64,000 bases of DNA from Lathyrus oleraceus (lineage: Eukaryota > Streptophyta > Magnoliopsida > Fabales > Fabaceae), in assembly GCF_024323335.1 (NCBI RefSeq), contig NC_066579.1, forward strand, positions 134,036,354-134,100,353, written 5' to 3'. Made by a program: the position numbers and the translations under genes. Below are positions 1-11,570 of this stretch, one piece after another (position 1 is the first letter of the stretch; each line of letters opens with the position of its first letter). The notes beneath the pieces were generated by a model. That model was not told the origin of the DNA, ran no database searches, and was given only the letters and a program-made list of their open reading frames with translations.

Positions 1-581
1 ATAGGTCACTTTGGACCAAATGCATTGAAAGGCAAAAAAGTCCAACTTCAAGAGCGCATAACTTCTTCATCAAAATTCCAAATGATGCAAAGTTTAAGTC
101 CACTTCGATTGTCTTGAAAATATATACAACTTTCATGTTGGAGGTTTTTTCATTTTAGGCTGGCATCATCAAAACAGAAGGGCTTGAAGTTGGTTCAATT
201 TGACAAAATTCTCAAAGGCATGTTTTACACTATAAACTTCATGGCCTGTTTTAACAAATTTCCACACTTCAAATGAGTTTTTGCTCAACATAACATTTGT
301 CCCTTATGTCAAGACCTTTCCAACCATTACCCACATGCTTATGTTTGGATTTTCTAATTGGCATTTTCGAAGAGGTGAAGTTTTAGGCTCATTTATGCAT
401 AACATGTTGAAACTCATTACACAAGCCAATTCAATCACATGTACACGTCCATTTCATCTTGCTTACATCTGAACACTCATTTGTCATTGCATTTGGGCCT
501 CCCATGCGCCTGTACAGGCCCATGCATGGAGGCCCCCTCATTTCATGCACACGAATTCTACATGCCTTGCATCACTTTGTG

Positions 582-590
582 CTATAAATA
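582..590 (+). promoter_or_regulatory. TATA box of LTR A (first copy)
   Basis: CTATAAATA lies in a GC-richer stretch and is conserved with its flanks in the second LTR at 21751-21759. Transcription would be expected about 30 bp downstream, near 615-625, which sets the U3/R border. Confidence 0.65.
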
Positions 591-1137
591 GAGCTGCTCA
601 GATTCATTCTAACTCAACCTAAAGGCGCCTAAAGTTCTGCAGAAATCAATTCCCACCCATACCAAAGGAACTAAGTTCATATTTCTTCAAAATTTCAGAT
701 CTGAAATTCAATTGAATTTGGTTGAATCTTCAGATCTAAAGTTCCTAAACCTTCATCATCTAGTCCATTCAAGTTCTGTTTGGGAAAAGGAAGCAAAGAA
801 AGTAACTCAAAGCTTCACAATTCAAAGGTGTTCATCAACTGGTTTTTTCTTCAAAACTCCTTAATCTTTGATCTGTTGGCCTTGATATTGTGTTGTCTGA
901 AGTCCTCTCTATAGAGGCATCATTGTTGTATGCTCACTTTTGAAAATCAAGCAAGTTCACGGTGAACACCATCAAGCTTCCATCTCTGATTTCTCTCTTA
1001 ATAGGAATCTAGAGTGGAAGTGAGTGGTATAGGAGTGATGTACATCACTTCCTCTTTCAATTGATGCCTAGATCGTCCATTTTTGGTGAGTATTTGAACC
1101 TCTGTGTTTTTTTGCCCTCGCCGGAGCTCACCGGAGA

Positions 1138-1161
1138 AGACGGTGGCGCTGGCCACCGTCT
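1138..1161 (+). other. GC-rich hairpin in LTR A leader, 10-bp perfect stem
   Basis: AGACGGTGGC, a 4-base loop, then its exact reverse complement. The second LTR (22306-22329) keeps the whole stem and differs only in the first loop base. It lies about 520 bp downstream of the predicted start, so it would be in the transcript leader. Confidence 0.6.
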
Positions 1162-2507
1162 CTTTGCCAGATCAAATATGGACCATTGGATGCGCTTCCC
1201 ACGATCTAATCCTGGCCCTTGTTATGTTTGACTTCATTTAATGCACGGTACCACGCGCTTGACTCATGTACAAGGTGAGCGCGCGCATGTGGTGTGTTTG
1301 ATCAGCCAAGTCAATTAATGAGGCTTGATCAGACGCCTCTCCTTTTTCTGATTTTCTTAATTTCCATTTTATTTTCTTTAATTCCATTTTATTTCAAAAA
1401 TTCATAACTCTTTCATTTTTAATCCAAAAAATATGGGACCAATTTCATTATTTCTCTTTTTAATTCTAGTTTCTAAAAATGATTATTAATATTTTTTATT
1501 TTATCATTTGATATATTTTTGTGAATTTTCTCTTTTTTGGTTATTTTTAATTCATTTTAAATACTTTTTGATATTCAAAAAATACAAAAATATTTTCTCA
1601 ACCTCTTTGAATGATGATGGATCTATGAAAAATATTCTCATCAATTTATTAATTGATTTGAGATTTATTTGAGATTTTAGTTCAATTAGGTTATTTTTAT
1701 TCATTTTTAATTGATTAAAAATAGTTTCTGACTTTTAAAAATGCTGAATTTGTTTTGTCAAACTTTGTTTGACTTTGTTGAACTTGGGATAAATCACTTG
1801 GACTTTCAAAAGTTGATTTGAAGTGATTTTGAAGTTTGACCTTTCTTTAATATTTTAATTCAAGTTTATTTTTAATTTTAAAAATGCCAAAAGCATTTTG
1901 TTCATGTCTTGACTTCCAATCTTCATCTCATTTCTGTTTTTGATTGTTTGACCATGATCCTCAATGTCATTGGTTAACACTTGTTGATTGGTACATTCTA
2001 TTTCATTTAATGTCGTTTATTCTTTTCATTTCCATTTCCATTATTCATCTCCTTCTTCTCCTTCTTTCTTTTTGATCAATGAGTTAAAGGTTGATAAGTT
2101 AGCATTGATTAAGGAGGCTTAATCTTCTTCAATCCAAATCTAATTCATCTTGATCAAATGATCAAGTGAATGGATTTGCATTAAGGATAGATTGCTTCCT
2201 AAATCATGCAAAGGACTTAAACCAATACAAGATCATTTCCCATTTTCTTTTTGGCATGGCAAGTTGTTAGAACTTGGTTCACTAATCAAGACTTCTAACT
2301 TGTGTTGTTGCCTACATTATTATTGACCGGCCTCAGATAGTTGTGACTTCTACATAAATCCAATTACGATTGCTTAACATATCGCTAAATTTTCCTTATG
2401 GCACACTAACTACTAACATTAACCATTAACCATTAACATTTATTTCTTGCACTTTACATTTATGCAATTTACTATTCTTGTACATATTATTCATTTGCTT
2501 TTTCCTT

Positions 2508-2563
2508 TGCTCACTTGAGCACATGTTTATGTTAATGCAATTTGCCTTTTGCTCACTTGAGCA
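2508..2563 (+). repeat. Pair of identical 14-bp palindromes
   Basis: TGCTCACTTGAGCA (6-bp arms, 2-base spacer) occurs at 2508-2521 and 2550-2563, 42 bp apart. The arrangement is kept in the second LTR near 23578-23632. Function unknown. Confidence 0.5.
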
Positions 2564-2687
2564 CATATAATTGTGTATATATCATTTGTGCTTGTGTTTT
2601 GTTTTGATTGTTGTTGACCACAAATATAAAGAATTGGACAAAATGGACTTAGACTTTAGGACTTTCCCTATGCTAATTTGGAGTCAA

Positions 2688-2768
2688 AGAGAAACTAAGC
2701 CTCATGCCTTTAGAATGCTTAAAATGTCGGAGAGCAACTAGGCCTCATGCCTTTAGAATGCTTAAAGC
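2688..2768 (+). repeat. Two-copy 42-bp tandem repeat in LTR A
   Basis: The unit contains GGCCTCATGCCTTTAGAATG. There are two copies here and three in the other LTR (23757-23879), so copy number changed after or during insertion. Confidence 0.75.
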
Positions 2769-3596
2769 TTGAAGATGACCTTGAAAGGACCAACTTCTAA
2801 ACTCTTCTTGTCCATTCCTTGTTTGTTTTACTAGAATCTTTTGATGTGTGTGTTCTTGTGCTAGGGATTCCACCTTGATTCAAATTGAGGAACCATTGCC
2901 ATGAGATTCTAAGAGAGAGAGATCCAAGATACATTGAGGAGCTCTTCCAGAGTTCATCTGATTATTGATTGCTTGAGTTTATGCTTATGTGATTGCTTAT
3001 TCCAAAGGATGAGAGCTACTTGGATCATCAATATGATCTCAAGAGAGGAACTCCATTTGTGGTCTTGTTCTCTTTTCCCTCACCTCTTGTATGTTTATAA
3101 CTTTAGCCATTCTTCTTCTTCTCTCCACTCTAACCCAAGCCAAAACCTTTGTGCAAACATTTAACATTTGTTTTCAACATTAGAAACCTAAGCCTTATGC
3201 TTTTGATTTTTAAACTTTCTTTTCATAACACTTATTTGGAATTGAATCTTTAAATCCACTTTGACCATATTTTGTGAATACTTTTCAATTGGTAAATATA
3301 ACCCATTCAAATCTCTTTTTGTGGTTTCAATGGCTTCTTCCTTAATCAAACTTCTCATAACCTTTAGCTATTAGGTTTGAGTTATACTTGTGGTAGATGT
3401 AATACTCACTTATATCCTTAGTGATGGACAATGAGTCTTCCATGCTTATTATAGGGTTAACCCCTCACTAGTATGTTGAAGCTATCCTCACATGGTGGAT
3501 TTGTGGTTTTAGGTTGAGTTGTCTCCCTTGGATAACAAAAGACCTTAAGGCTTTTGGACCAATCAATTCACCCACTCATTTTGAGATTTTTACCCC

Positions 3597-3656
3597 GAAC
3601 TACGAGGTTTTGATCCTAATCTTTTAAAGATGGTACGTAGGCAATGGGATATCCAT
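3597..3656 (+). other. Two-hairpin module in LTR A, first copy
   Basis: Hairpin 1 pairs CTACG (3600-3604) with CGTAG (3636-3640) and encloses an inner stem, ATCTTT with AAAGAT (3619-3631). Hairpin 2 follows: ATGG, loop GATAT, CCAT (3644-3656). The same layout with different stem sequences is found in LTRs of families B and C. No function is known to me. Confidence 0.55.
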
Positions 3657-4006
3657 CCAAACACAAAAATTGTAAATAATTTGTATATTCTCTTCTCATC
3701 TCTTCAATCATGTTTGCACAAATAAAATTTCACAAAATACTAACCTTACAACAAATGTGAAAAAGGGCTCCCCAGGAGTACCTAGGATGTGTTGGATGCT
3801 TAAAACCTTCCCATTGCATAACCAACCCCCTTACCCAGATCTCTGACATTTTTACTAGTTTTTGATTCGATAAAACTTTTAGGTTTTTGTTCGCTTTCTA
3901 ACCATTCCTTTGGATAAATAGAAGTGCGGTGGCGACTCGACTTGTATGGTTTACCTTGGATTTAGTCAATATCTCTAATGGTAACGAATACCCCGCTACA
4001 GAAAAG

Positions 4007-4024
4007 TGGCGACTCTGCTGGGGA
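4007..4024 (+). other. Primer-binding site of element A
   Basis: TGGCGACTCTGCTGGGGA starts six bases after the LTR end. Its complement ends in the CCA expected of a tRNA 3' end and is the tRNA-Arg type site used by Ogre elements (family knowledge). Confidence 0.8.
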
Positions 4025-4921
4025 GACATTTGCCTAGTGGGTTTTGCCTACTTTTCATATTTGTTGTATTGTTGTGTATATTAATTTGTGACATATTTTT
4101 AGTGCAATTTGGGATTACTGTATTGTATGTAATGATTGATTTGCTTGAATATTAATTCTTTGTGTGCTCGGTGATCTTTGTGAGATAAGTTCTATACCCG
4201 GACTCGAGTGCACTTAGGATAGGAGAATGGCATAGTCTTGTTGACTTGTGTGGAGTTATTCCTTAGCAAGTTGATTTGCAAGTCCATTCACTTGGTGGAG
4301 GTCATGTTGGGATCAATAATGTTACACAAGTAGTTGTGGTTAGACATTACTCTTTCCAATATAGGCCTTAGAAGCCAAGGACCTTAGCTTACCAAGCCCA
4401 TCTTGGCCTATTCTTAGGATGTAGTGCGAAAGCGTTCAAGTGTAAGATTTGATACGATTGTTACGCAATACTACACTCATAAGAGTCTCTCTTAAGAATA
4501 TTTTTGGAATACGAGTAGTCGTTTATCCGATAATATCTAAAAGATGGGACGATGACTATGGGAACCTCTTGTAGAACATGTTTGGCAGGTTAAACCCTAG
4601 TACACTCCCTTTGGGTGGTTCTTAACCGAGAATCCATGCTCGTGACTTGCAACAAACCCTTGATTCGTGGTTGATCCGTTCATGTATCCTTAATATCAAT
4701 GGAACTTGGGTGTTGATAAGGTGTAAACCATAATCCACCAAAATGGATGATTGATATTAAGGATAACATGATCCATCCCATGACCTTTGTTTGGTGTGCT
4801 TTGCTTGATCCTTGAGTGTGATTGTTGCATTCATGCATTCATGCACCCATTTGCATCCATATCATCAAAATAATAAGAAATTTTCAAGGAACTTAAGAGG
4901 TCTATTTGCAAATTTTCAGAC
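4025..4921 (+). other. Untranslated leader of element A
   Basis: Non-coding stretch between PBS and ORF1, closely repeated at 25136-25993. I see no ORF, and no obvious structure apart from a short inverted copy of ATCCTTAATATCA around 4687 and 4752. The second copy carries an internal deletion there. Confidence 0.6.
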
Positions 4922-6054
4922 ATGGAAAGACAAAGAAGGAATACAAAGAAGTAAAGCTTCAGACAACCTGATTTGAAAGAACTAAGGAATTTGACATCCT
5001 ATGTATTAGATCCTTTGGGTTTCAAGGCTCGTTTTGGGAAGCTTCTTCCCCTTCTGACTACTCAGGTGGATGAAGGATTGATGAGTGTATTGGTGCAGTT
5101 TTATGATCCCTTGTACCGTTGCTTCACATTTCCGGATTTTCAGCTTTTGCCCACGGTTGAGGAGTATGCCTATCTTGTGGGTATACCTATCCTAGACCAG
5201 TTCCCGTTCAGTGGCTTAGAAAGTGTCCCTACTTCTCGAGAGATAGCTGATATATTGCATATAGATGAATATCTGGTTGGTGCTCATATGACTACCAAAG
5301 GTGGAATTCAAGGTCTCCCTTCTGAGTTCCTCATTGCTCAAGCTACTGTGTATGGGAAGGCCATGAGTGAGGACGCCTTTGAAGCCATATTTGTACTTCT
5401 CATCTATGGGTTAGTGTTGTTCCCCAACATCGACAAGTTTGTGGATGTGAACGCTATTAGGATTCTCTCCACTCTTAATCCCGTTCCAACTCTGTTGGGT
5501 GACACTTATTTCTCTTTGCATATGAGGAATGCAAAGGGTGGTGGTGCCATTGTGTGTTGTTTGCCTCTGTTGTATAAGTGGTTTATTTCTCACTTACCGC
5601 AGACGGTCGCCTTCAAGGAGAACAAGGGATGTCTACGGTGGTCCAGGAGACTTATGTCTCTCACTAATGATGATATCTCTTGGTACAATCGCGTGTATGA
5701 TTGCGTGCAGATTATCGACTCTTGTGGTGAATTCTCCAATGTACCTCTTCTTGGTACATGTGGTGGGATTAGCTACAACCCTGTTTTGGCACGTCGTCAG
5801 CTTGAGTTCCCCCTAAAGGATAAACCCAATAACATTCTGTTAGAGGGAGTGTTCTTCCAGGAGGGTAAAGATCCCCAAGGCTTGAAAGGTAGGATGGTTC
5901 GCGCTTGGCGCAAGATTCATAGGAAAGGAAGGAAGGAGCTAGGTCCAAAGAATTGTGTCACTTTGGAGCCTTATACTGCTTGGGTTAGAAGGAGAGCTTC
6001 TAAGTACCTCATGCCGTACGAGTATCCGAGACCTACACCTTCGGTTATGGCTGG
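4922..6054 (+). pseudogene. Ogre ORF1 protein, N-terminal part (element A)
   Basis: ORF1 is the Ogre-specific protein encoded before gag. Its biochemical role is unknown; I believe plant annotations label it DUF7745, from memory. The start chosen is the ATG at 4922 because the intact paralogue at 25994 begins there. Here codon 11 is TAA (4952-4954), after which the frame is open to the breakpoint. Recognisable blocks are an early QFYDPLYRCFTF-type segment (near 5100-5135), LPTVEEYAYLVG (near 5155), a GGIQGLPSEFL block (near 5310) and WYNRVYD (near 5680). No catalytic motif is evident. A solo LTR then splits the gene at 6054/6055; the C-terminal part resumes at 10850. Confidence 0.8.
6050..6054 (+). 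repeat. Target-site duplication GCTGG, left
   Basis: Five bases immediately before the TG of the solo LTR, identical to 10850-10854. Confidence 0.9.
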
Positions 6055-7064
6055 TGTAGCACCTCAAATTTGCACCTCCCATTTTGTGCATTCATTTTCA
6101 TTTTAGGTCATTAACATTACATTGTCCACTGCATAGCATTGCATTGTCCATTGCCCAAATGCAAGTCATCAGTCAAGACAGGTCAGGAGATCCAGTTGTG
6201 CAAGCAAGCAAGTGCATTTCCTATTGAAGCAAAGCCCTAGGGTTGGTTCATTGAGTTCATATGACCTAGGGATCATTTTGAAATGGTTTGACCAAAGGTT
6301 GGATGTTCAGAAATCACCAGTCATTGTCCAATACACCTGAAACCCTAGAAAGTCAACCAAAGTCAACTGGGCATTCAATCATGGATTTGAAGGTGGGAGA
6401 TGGTTAGAGAGGCCTCATTCATATCCATACAAGTCTCATTTGACATTTCAAACATCAACAATGAAGAATTTGAGGTCAGATGAAAAGTTTCCAAAAATAG
6501 TAAGTGACCTGTAATTCAAAATTGCCAAAAATGGAAAGGTTTTCTCCTCAAGATTACATCATCAAACAAGCTTCAAACGAAATTTTGTCCAACATGAAAG
6601 TTGAAGATCTTGTTCTCCCATTTTCAAAAAGTCCAAGAACATGAATTTCCCATGTGTCGTTGGCAAGATATGGATCAATCATGGTCAATGGAATTTGAAC
6701 TTCACAAGTGCATAACTTTTGAACCAAAAGGCCAAATGGAATGGTTCTTTTTGGAACATTTCTCTCTTGATCTCTACTATCCAATACATGCATCACATAC
6801 CATGCATTTTGATCACAAAATTTTGGCATTTTTCATTTGAAAATTGGAGGGAAAATTACAATTTGAAAAATAGGCATTGCTTTCACTTCCAATCACTTGC
6901 CTTGGCTCCAAAACAGCATTTCCAAGTGAATTAACACAAGATTCGAGCACTGTTACATCCATTTGCATGCATGAGGGGTGAATTGCACATTTGCACTTAC
7001 ACTTGGTTTTAGCTAATTCCTTTGGGATGGCTTAATCATGATTAGCAAGAATCATTAACAACAC

Positions 7065-7073
7065 ATATATATA
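7065..7073 (+). promoter_or_regulatory. Possible TATA box of solo LTR C
   Basis: ATATATATA about 1 kb into the LTR, followed by GCCTAATC. This is the best TATA candidate in the segment, with no second copy available for comparison. Confidence 0.4.
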
Positions 7074-10061
7074 GCCTAATCATAACAAAAAATGCATTAA
7101 CAGTTCATAATTTTTTAGATCTAGATTTTTTTGCACGATTTCCTCCATTGAATTTTCTCACTTTTTCATCAAAATTTTGCACAAACCTTGCCTTGTCTTT
7201 GATTGTTCCATCATCCACAAGCATATTTGGATACTTTTGGAAGCAAGAATCCATTATTTTCGAGCAGATTTTGGAGCTGTAGCAAGTTGCATCATCCATG
7301 GCAGTTGAGGATTTGAGCAACATCGAGCACAATTGAGCAACAATCCTTCATCCATTCATCTACCTAAGCCTTGAGGAACTTCTGTTTGCGCCTTACCAAG
7401 CTTGAAAACACTGATTTCAGTTCTGCATCTCTTTGAAGGTTAGGATTCGAATCTTGTAATTCTTGAAATCATGACATGCGTGTTATAGATCTTGGAACAC
7501 TGAGTGCACTGAGCTTTGAATCGTTAAATTTCATCAAGAAATGAGTGAGTTAGGTTGAATCTAAGATTGACATGCAAAACTTCTCTTGCTCGATCTGTGC
7601 ATGTTAATGAGAATTAGGATAAACCAAGCCTTGATCTGTGATGTACGTGGAAAGATGAATCTAATGATGTGTGAGTTTTGAATTTCTGTGACAAATGTTC
7701 TTGATCTGGAAAAATCGTATGAACATGATGAACATCCTAGGGTTTTTCGTTCCAGAATGGCATTTGATATGTATTAGCGCTTCCTGCATGTGATTTTCTG
7801 TTTGTGACCATGCATTGGTCCACGCTGGACACTGAGTGGCGTTTTGATTGGACCAGCGCAAACTTAGTGAAACGGGGCGTTTCACTCATAAAAGCGCCAA
7901 ATTCAAATCCTAACACGGATCGATCCTTGGCTCCGGATGTTTTCAATATTGCCTTTGCATTTTCATTACATGCTATTCATGCTATGTTTTCCATGTGATT
8001 TTTATTTTTTCCATTCATTCAAAAATTTATATCTCCATGAATATTAATCCAATTGATGTGAGGGTTTTTGCATAATGTTCCTCATGATGTCTACTATTTT
8101 TTGATGATTTTTCCAGAAATTGTGCAGGCATGGATCTTAATTTTGGCTAGGGAATATGTATACATGTGCTATCTTGTACCTTGCTTGCCATTTTGATTGT
8201 GAAATGATGAGATTTTATCCAACACTCTTGAAATTTTGTGTGCTTAAAATAGACATCCTAATGGACATATTGATATAGAGTTTGCATTTTTCCCATTTCT
8301 GGTTGTGGAGATATGTTGTGGTTAATGTAGGTGTGACAATGTGTGTCACACCATTGCTTGCTCAACTTGATGATTTTGTTTGCCATGCCAATTCAATGCC
8401 AATTAATCTGATTTTTTGCATGTTGATATTTCTGGATGTAAAGTTTGATCATGAATTTTTGTAGAATATTTGAATGGATTTCCAATTTGTTTGAGATTTT
8501 ACTTGCTGATTGGTCATGTTTGGACTTTTGAAGAGTCATGAATTTAGATGATTTGTGAAATGCTGGATGTTGATCATATGAACTTGAAATTTTGCACATG
8601 TTTTCGAGACACATTGAAGTTTGTCTTGGCTTTGGTTTGATGTCTATATCCTGTTTGGATTCTGTTTTAGGCTTGTGTGAACTTGATGCATCTAATTGTG
8701 CCTTGTTTGAGCTTGTTTGTACATACCTTGCCTTATGGATTTATTTGCTATGCTTAGGCTTGTCCAAATGCCTTGATTTTTGGTGTGTTGATCATGTGAT
8801 GAGTGCTGTTTAGCCATGATTTTTCTTGGGATTTATTGAATTATGTTTGAGTTGATGTGGATTGATTCATTCTGCTTGCTTCAATGAGCTTTCAACTTGC
8901 ATGCTTTGCCTTATGTGACTTGTGAAATGATATTGGTTGATGCTAATGACATGAGACCTTTTGGGTTGTGTTCCTATGTGATTAGGCTGGATTCATGTCA
9001 ATTTTCATGTTCTGCTTTGAATTATTTCTCCCTCTTTGACCCTAGGCCTTGTCCTAGTGGTTTGCTTCTCATGTTTGGGCTTGGTTTGCAGGTTAAGAAG
9101 CATATGGCTATGAGGAAATTGATTCACATTGATTGAGTTGACTATTTGGTTTATCTTGACTAATGTTGATTTGTTTTGTAGGTGGCTTTTAGCTCATTTG
9201 AGTTGAGCTTGTGCATTGTGCGATGTTGCCTTGCTTGTTTGCTTGTATACTATGTCTGTTGACTTTTGGATTGTCTATTTGACTTTTTGAGTTGTATACT
9301 GATTGTGCTGGATTGTTTTCAGGTACCTTAGTTGCTATAGTTCCTTTGTGAACTTGATTTTGCTTTGCTTTATAGCTTAAGCATTGAGGTATAACTTCTC
9401 TGACTTCATGTAGTCTGGAAGACCTGTCCTGTTACTTGGGCAGGCACCTGTCTGAAGTCCTCCTTAAGAGGCAATGCTTGTGTTTGTTTATTTTTGTGCC
9501 AAGCAGGAAAAGACCTTTGATAAGGCAATTGGCAGAGAAAAGAGATGTGTAGTCCATCTCCTGCTATTTAGTTGAGTCATCCTTTTGCTCACATAACTGG
9601 TGTTGATGCATTGTGGATATTAACCCAAGATCTATGTTGAGTCAGTCATAAGTGTAGAAGGGTTCCAACTTTCTGAACCCACACTTTCATCTGTCTAAAA
9701 GCTCTCCCAGGCAAGGGGTAAGAGCTGTGAGGTCTTACCCTCACTTCCCATTTCATCTGCTTCACCCTAACTCTCAATGTTAGGGTTAAGAGCTAACATT
9801 ACCTGATTCCAGATGGCTTGTGTTTCACAGCCTAACCCTTGTGTGAGCCCACTTTGTTTGTATATAGTGTGTGCTATTTGTGTGATTGATTGCTTTGCTT
9901 GTGCTGCTTAGGTTTAGCTTGCTCCCTGTGCAAGTTAGCTAGAAACCTTGACCTAGGACCATGGTGAATGTGCATGATAACTATTAGGCTCGAGTAGTCT
10001 CCCTTCTAGTATGTCATTTCCCAGTCTCTGGTTAGGCTAGTCCTTTGTCCCTGCGTAGGGG

Positions 10062-10125
10062 AACTACGTCGCCCTGATCCTCATACCAGATGAGGTACGT
10101 AGGCAGGAGATGGGCTGATCTCTCC
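10062..10125 (+). other. Two-hairpin module, LTR C copy 1
   Basis: Outer pair CTACG (10064-10068) with CGTAG (10098-10102). Inner stem CCTCAT, loop ACCAG, ATGAGG (10079-10095), perfect. Second hairpin GGAGA (10106-10110) with TCTCC (10121-10125). Confidence 0.55.
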
Positions 10126-10161
10126 GGGCGCCCTTTTTGTTTTGTCTTGTGTGTGTTAGGA

Positions 10162-10360
10162 GATGGATGTAAGCCCAGCGATTGGCATTCCATATCCTCT
10201 TGTTGTGTGCTTGGTGTCTGATGTAAGTCCAGCGATTGGCATTTGGTTTCCAGTGTGTGTGTGTTTGGTTCGGAGTCTGATGTAAGTCCAGCGATTGGCA
10301 TTCGGTTTCCAGGTTTGCCTGTTTTTGGGTGGAGTTTGACGTAAGTCCAGCGATTGGCAG
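10162..10360 (+). repeat. Four-copy tandem repeat of about 58 bp in LTR C
   Basis: The core GATGTAAGTCCAGCGATTGG and close variants start near 10164, 10220, 10279 and 10337. Spacers diverge more than the cores, so the core seems constrained or recently homogenised. Confidence 0.8.
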
Positions 10361-10401
10361 TCGATTTCCTGTGTGGTTTTGTTTGGCGTGCGTTAGCCGA
10401 G

Positions 10402-10464
10402 CTACGAGTGCTCTGATTCTTCTTTAGTCCGAGAAGATACGTATGCATAGGATGCGACATCCTA
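10402..10464 (+). other. Two-hairpin module, LTR C copy 2
   Basis: Outer pair CTACG (10402-10406) with CGTAT (10440-10444), one pair lost. Inner stem TCTTCT (10418-10423) with AGAAGA (10432-10437). Second hairpin TAGGATG, loop CGA, CATCCTA (10448-10464), perfect 7-bp stem. Confidence 0.5.
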
Positions 10465-10486
10465 GCGAGCACGTTTCCCCTGTCCG

Positions 10487-10547
10487 AACTACGTCGACTC
10501 TGATGTCTATGCCTGATAGACTACGTAGGCCCAGGATGCGATATCCT
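10487..10547 (+). other. Two-hairpin module, LTR C copy 3
   Basis: Outer pair CTACG (10489-10493) with CGTAG (10524-10528). Inner stem GTCTAT, loop GCCTG, ATAGAC (10505-10521), perfect. Second hairpin AGGAT, loop GCGAT, ATCCT (10533-10547), perfect. Confidence 0.55.
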
Positions 10548-10849
10548 GCCGAGTTAGTTTCTTTTGTTTTCTGTGTCTCTTTTCAGCCAGTGTTTGATGT
10601 TTGTTTGAGCAGCGTTTAGCAACCTTTATTCCTTCCTTTTGTGCGTGGATCCTGTCGAGTACGACGGATGCGTAGGGGTGCTAATACCTTCCCTTCGCAT
10701 AACCGACTCCCGATCCCATCTCTCTCTGGTCGCGAGACCATGTCTTTTCCAAGTTTACTTCGAGCGTTTCCTTTCCCTCCTGTGGGATAAATAACGCACG
10801 GTGGCAGCTCTGTGTTTCTTTTCTCGCCGGTTTTTCGCGCAATGCGACA

Positions 10850-10854
10850 GCTGG
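10850..10854 (+). repeat. Target-site duplication GCTGG, right
   Basis: Five bases immediately after the CA of the solo LTR, identical to 6050-6054. Confidence 0.9.
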
Positions 10855-11173
10855 TCCTTCAACCCTCCCTGACCAAGGAGTAGAGGAGTTGAGAGACGAA
10901 GACCGTTCACGTGCTTGGATCCGTGAACGAGAAGAGTTGCTTCAGCAAATCAAGAAGAAGGATGCTTTAATTGAGTTTCTCGAGCATCAGGTTATTGATG
11001 ATCCTAATGATGCATGGACTTTTCTACTTCCTCAGTCTTCTAGGTTCTGGAAGAGGATGTATGATCGACTCGTCAAGGAGAAGGCAGATATGGAGGTAGC
11101 CTATGAGGAGGAGGTTAAGCGGCTTCGTGCATCTTATCTTCCTATGTCCCGAGCTTTAGATGATTGTTTCTAG
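10850..11173 (+). pseudogene. Ogre ORF1 protein, C-terminal part (element A)
   Basis: Continuation of ORF1 after the solo LTR. Translation in the frame of the 10889 ORF gives a highly charged segment rich in Glu, Lys and Arg (REREELLQQIKKKDALIEFL and following), which looks like a coiled coil. It ends at TAG 11171-11173. The TAG at 10881-10883 is AAA in the paralogue at 27152. The paralogue keeps N- and C-terminal parts contiguous, which proves the split here is secondary. The coiled coil suggests self-association; that is inference. Confidence 0.78.
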
Positions 11174-11250
11174 GGATCCATAGGATGATTATTTTTCTTG
11201 TCTCTTGTATTTGGTTACCAATGTTGTACTTCTTTGGTGTAAAAAAATAA

Positions 11251-11324
<74 letters not shown>

Positions 11325-11570
11325 CAGATATTATTGATGAGATTGTTTCCATATGTCATAAAAGCATAATATTTCCCAAAATTTGCAAGTAGAATTCTAA
11401 AGTTCCTTTGAAATAAAAAACAAATCATATGCACAAACATTGCATGCATCATGTGCATAAACAGGTTTTTCTCCAGGCTTCTTGTCCTATGGTCTAACTC
11501 TGTGTTCTTCATTTATTTCAAAGATAAGTTGACTCACCGGTACTACACCAGAGCCAACTCTTCAAGACTG
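11174..11570 (+). other. Spacer between ORF1 and gag (element A)
   Basis: Non-coding. It holds a T-rich, 3'-UTR-like stretch with AATAAATAAAT at 11247-11257 and the AT microsatellite. The last about 35 bp before the gag ATG translate in the gag frame to a peptide similar to one before the gag ATG of element B. Confidence 0.5.
11255..11322 (+). repeat. (AT)n microsatellite, about 34 units
   Basis: Uninterrupted AT repeat just after ORF1. The paralogous site at 27520-27530 has only about five units, so the array expanded or shrank after the copies diverged. Confidence 0.95.

Larger units (their letters stand above)
1..4000 (+). repeat. 5' LTR of Ogre element A (left end outside window)
   Basis: This stretch is repeated with high identity at 21170-25111. 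It ends in CGCTACA directly before the PBS region, at the same base as the second copy. Compared with that copy it keeps a segment of roughly 60 bp near 2120-2210 that the second copy lacks, and it has two instead of three copies of a 42-bp repeat near 2690-2770. It contains a TATA box, a strong GC hairpin and the two-hairpin module described separately. Small ORFs inside it are non-coding by context. Confidence 0.92.
6055..10849 (+). mobile_element. Solo LTR of a second Ogre/Tat family (element C)
   Basis: The segment starts TGTAGCACC and ends GCGACA. It is flanked by the direct repeat GCTGG (6050-6054 and 10850-10854), which is present once at the matching site of the uninterrupted paralogue (around 27120-27128). 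No PBS, PPT or coding region is inside, so this is a 4795-bp solo LTR left by LTR-LTR recombination. It carries a TATA box, a four-copy tandem repeat and three copies of the two-hairpin module seen in Ogre LTRs A and B, which is why I place it in Tat/Ogre. Orientation is plus, judged by TATA position and module polarity. Small ORFs within are not supported as genes. Confidence 0.88.

Noticed and set aside
281..472. 63-codon ORF repeated in both A LTRs (also 21450-21641)
   Set aside because: Duplicated because the LTR is duplicated; it lies in U3 upstream of the TATA box, so it would not be in the main transcript.
4007..4024. A tRNA gene at the PBS
   Set aside because: Only the 18-base complement to a tRNA 3' end is present; no cloverleaf.
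10032..10472. Minus-strand ORF of 146 codons in solo LTR C
   Set aside because: It reads through the four-copy tandem repeat and repeats the same peptide; no domain; explained by repeat periodicity.
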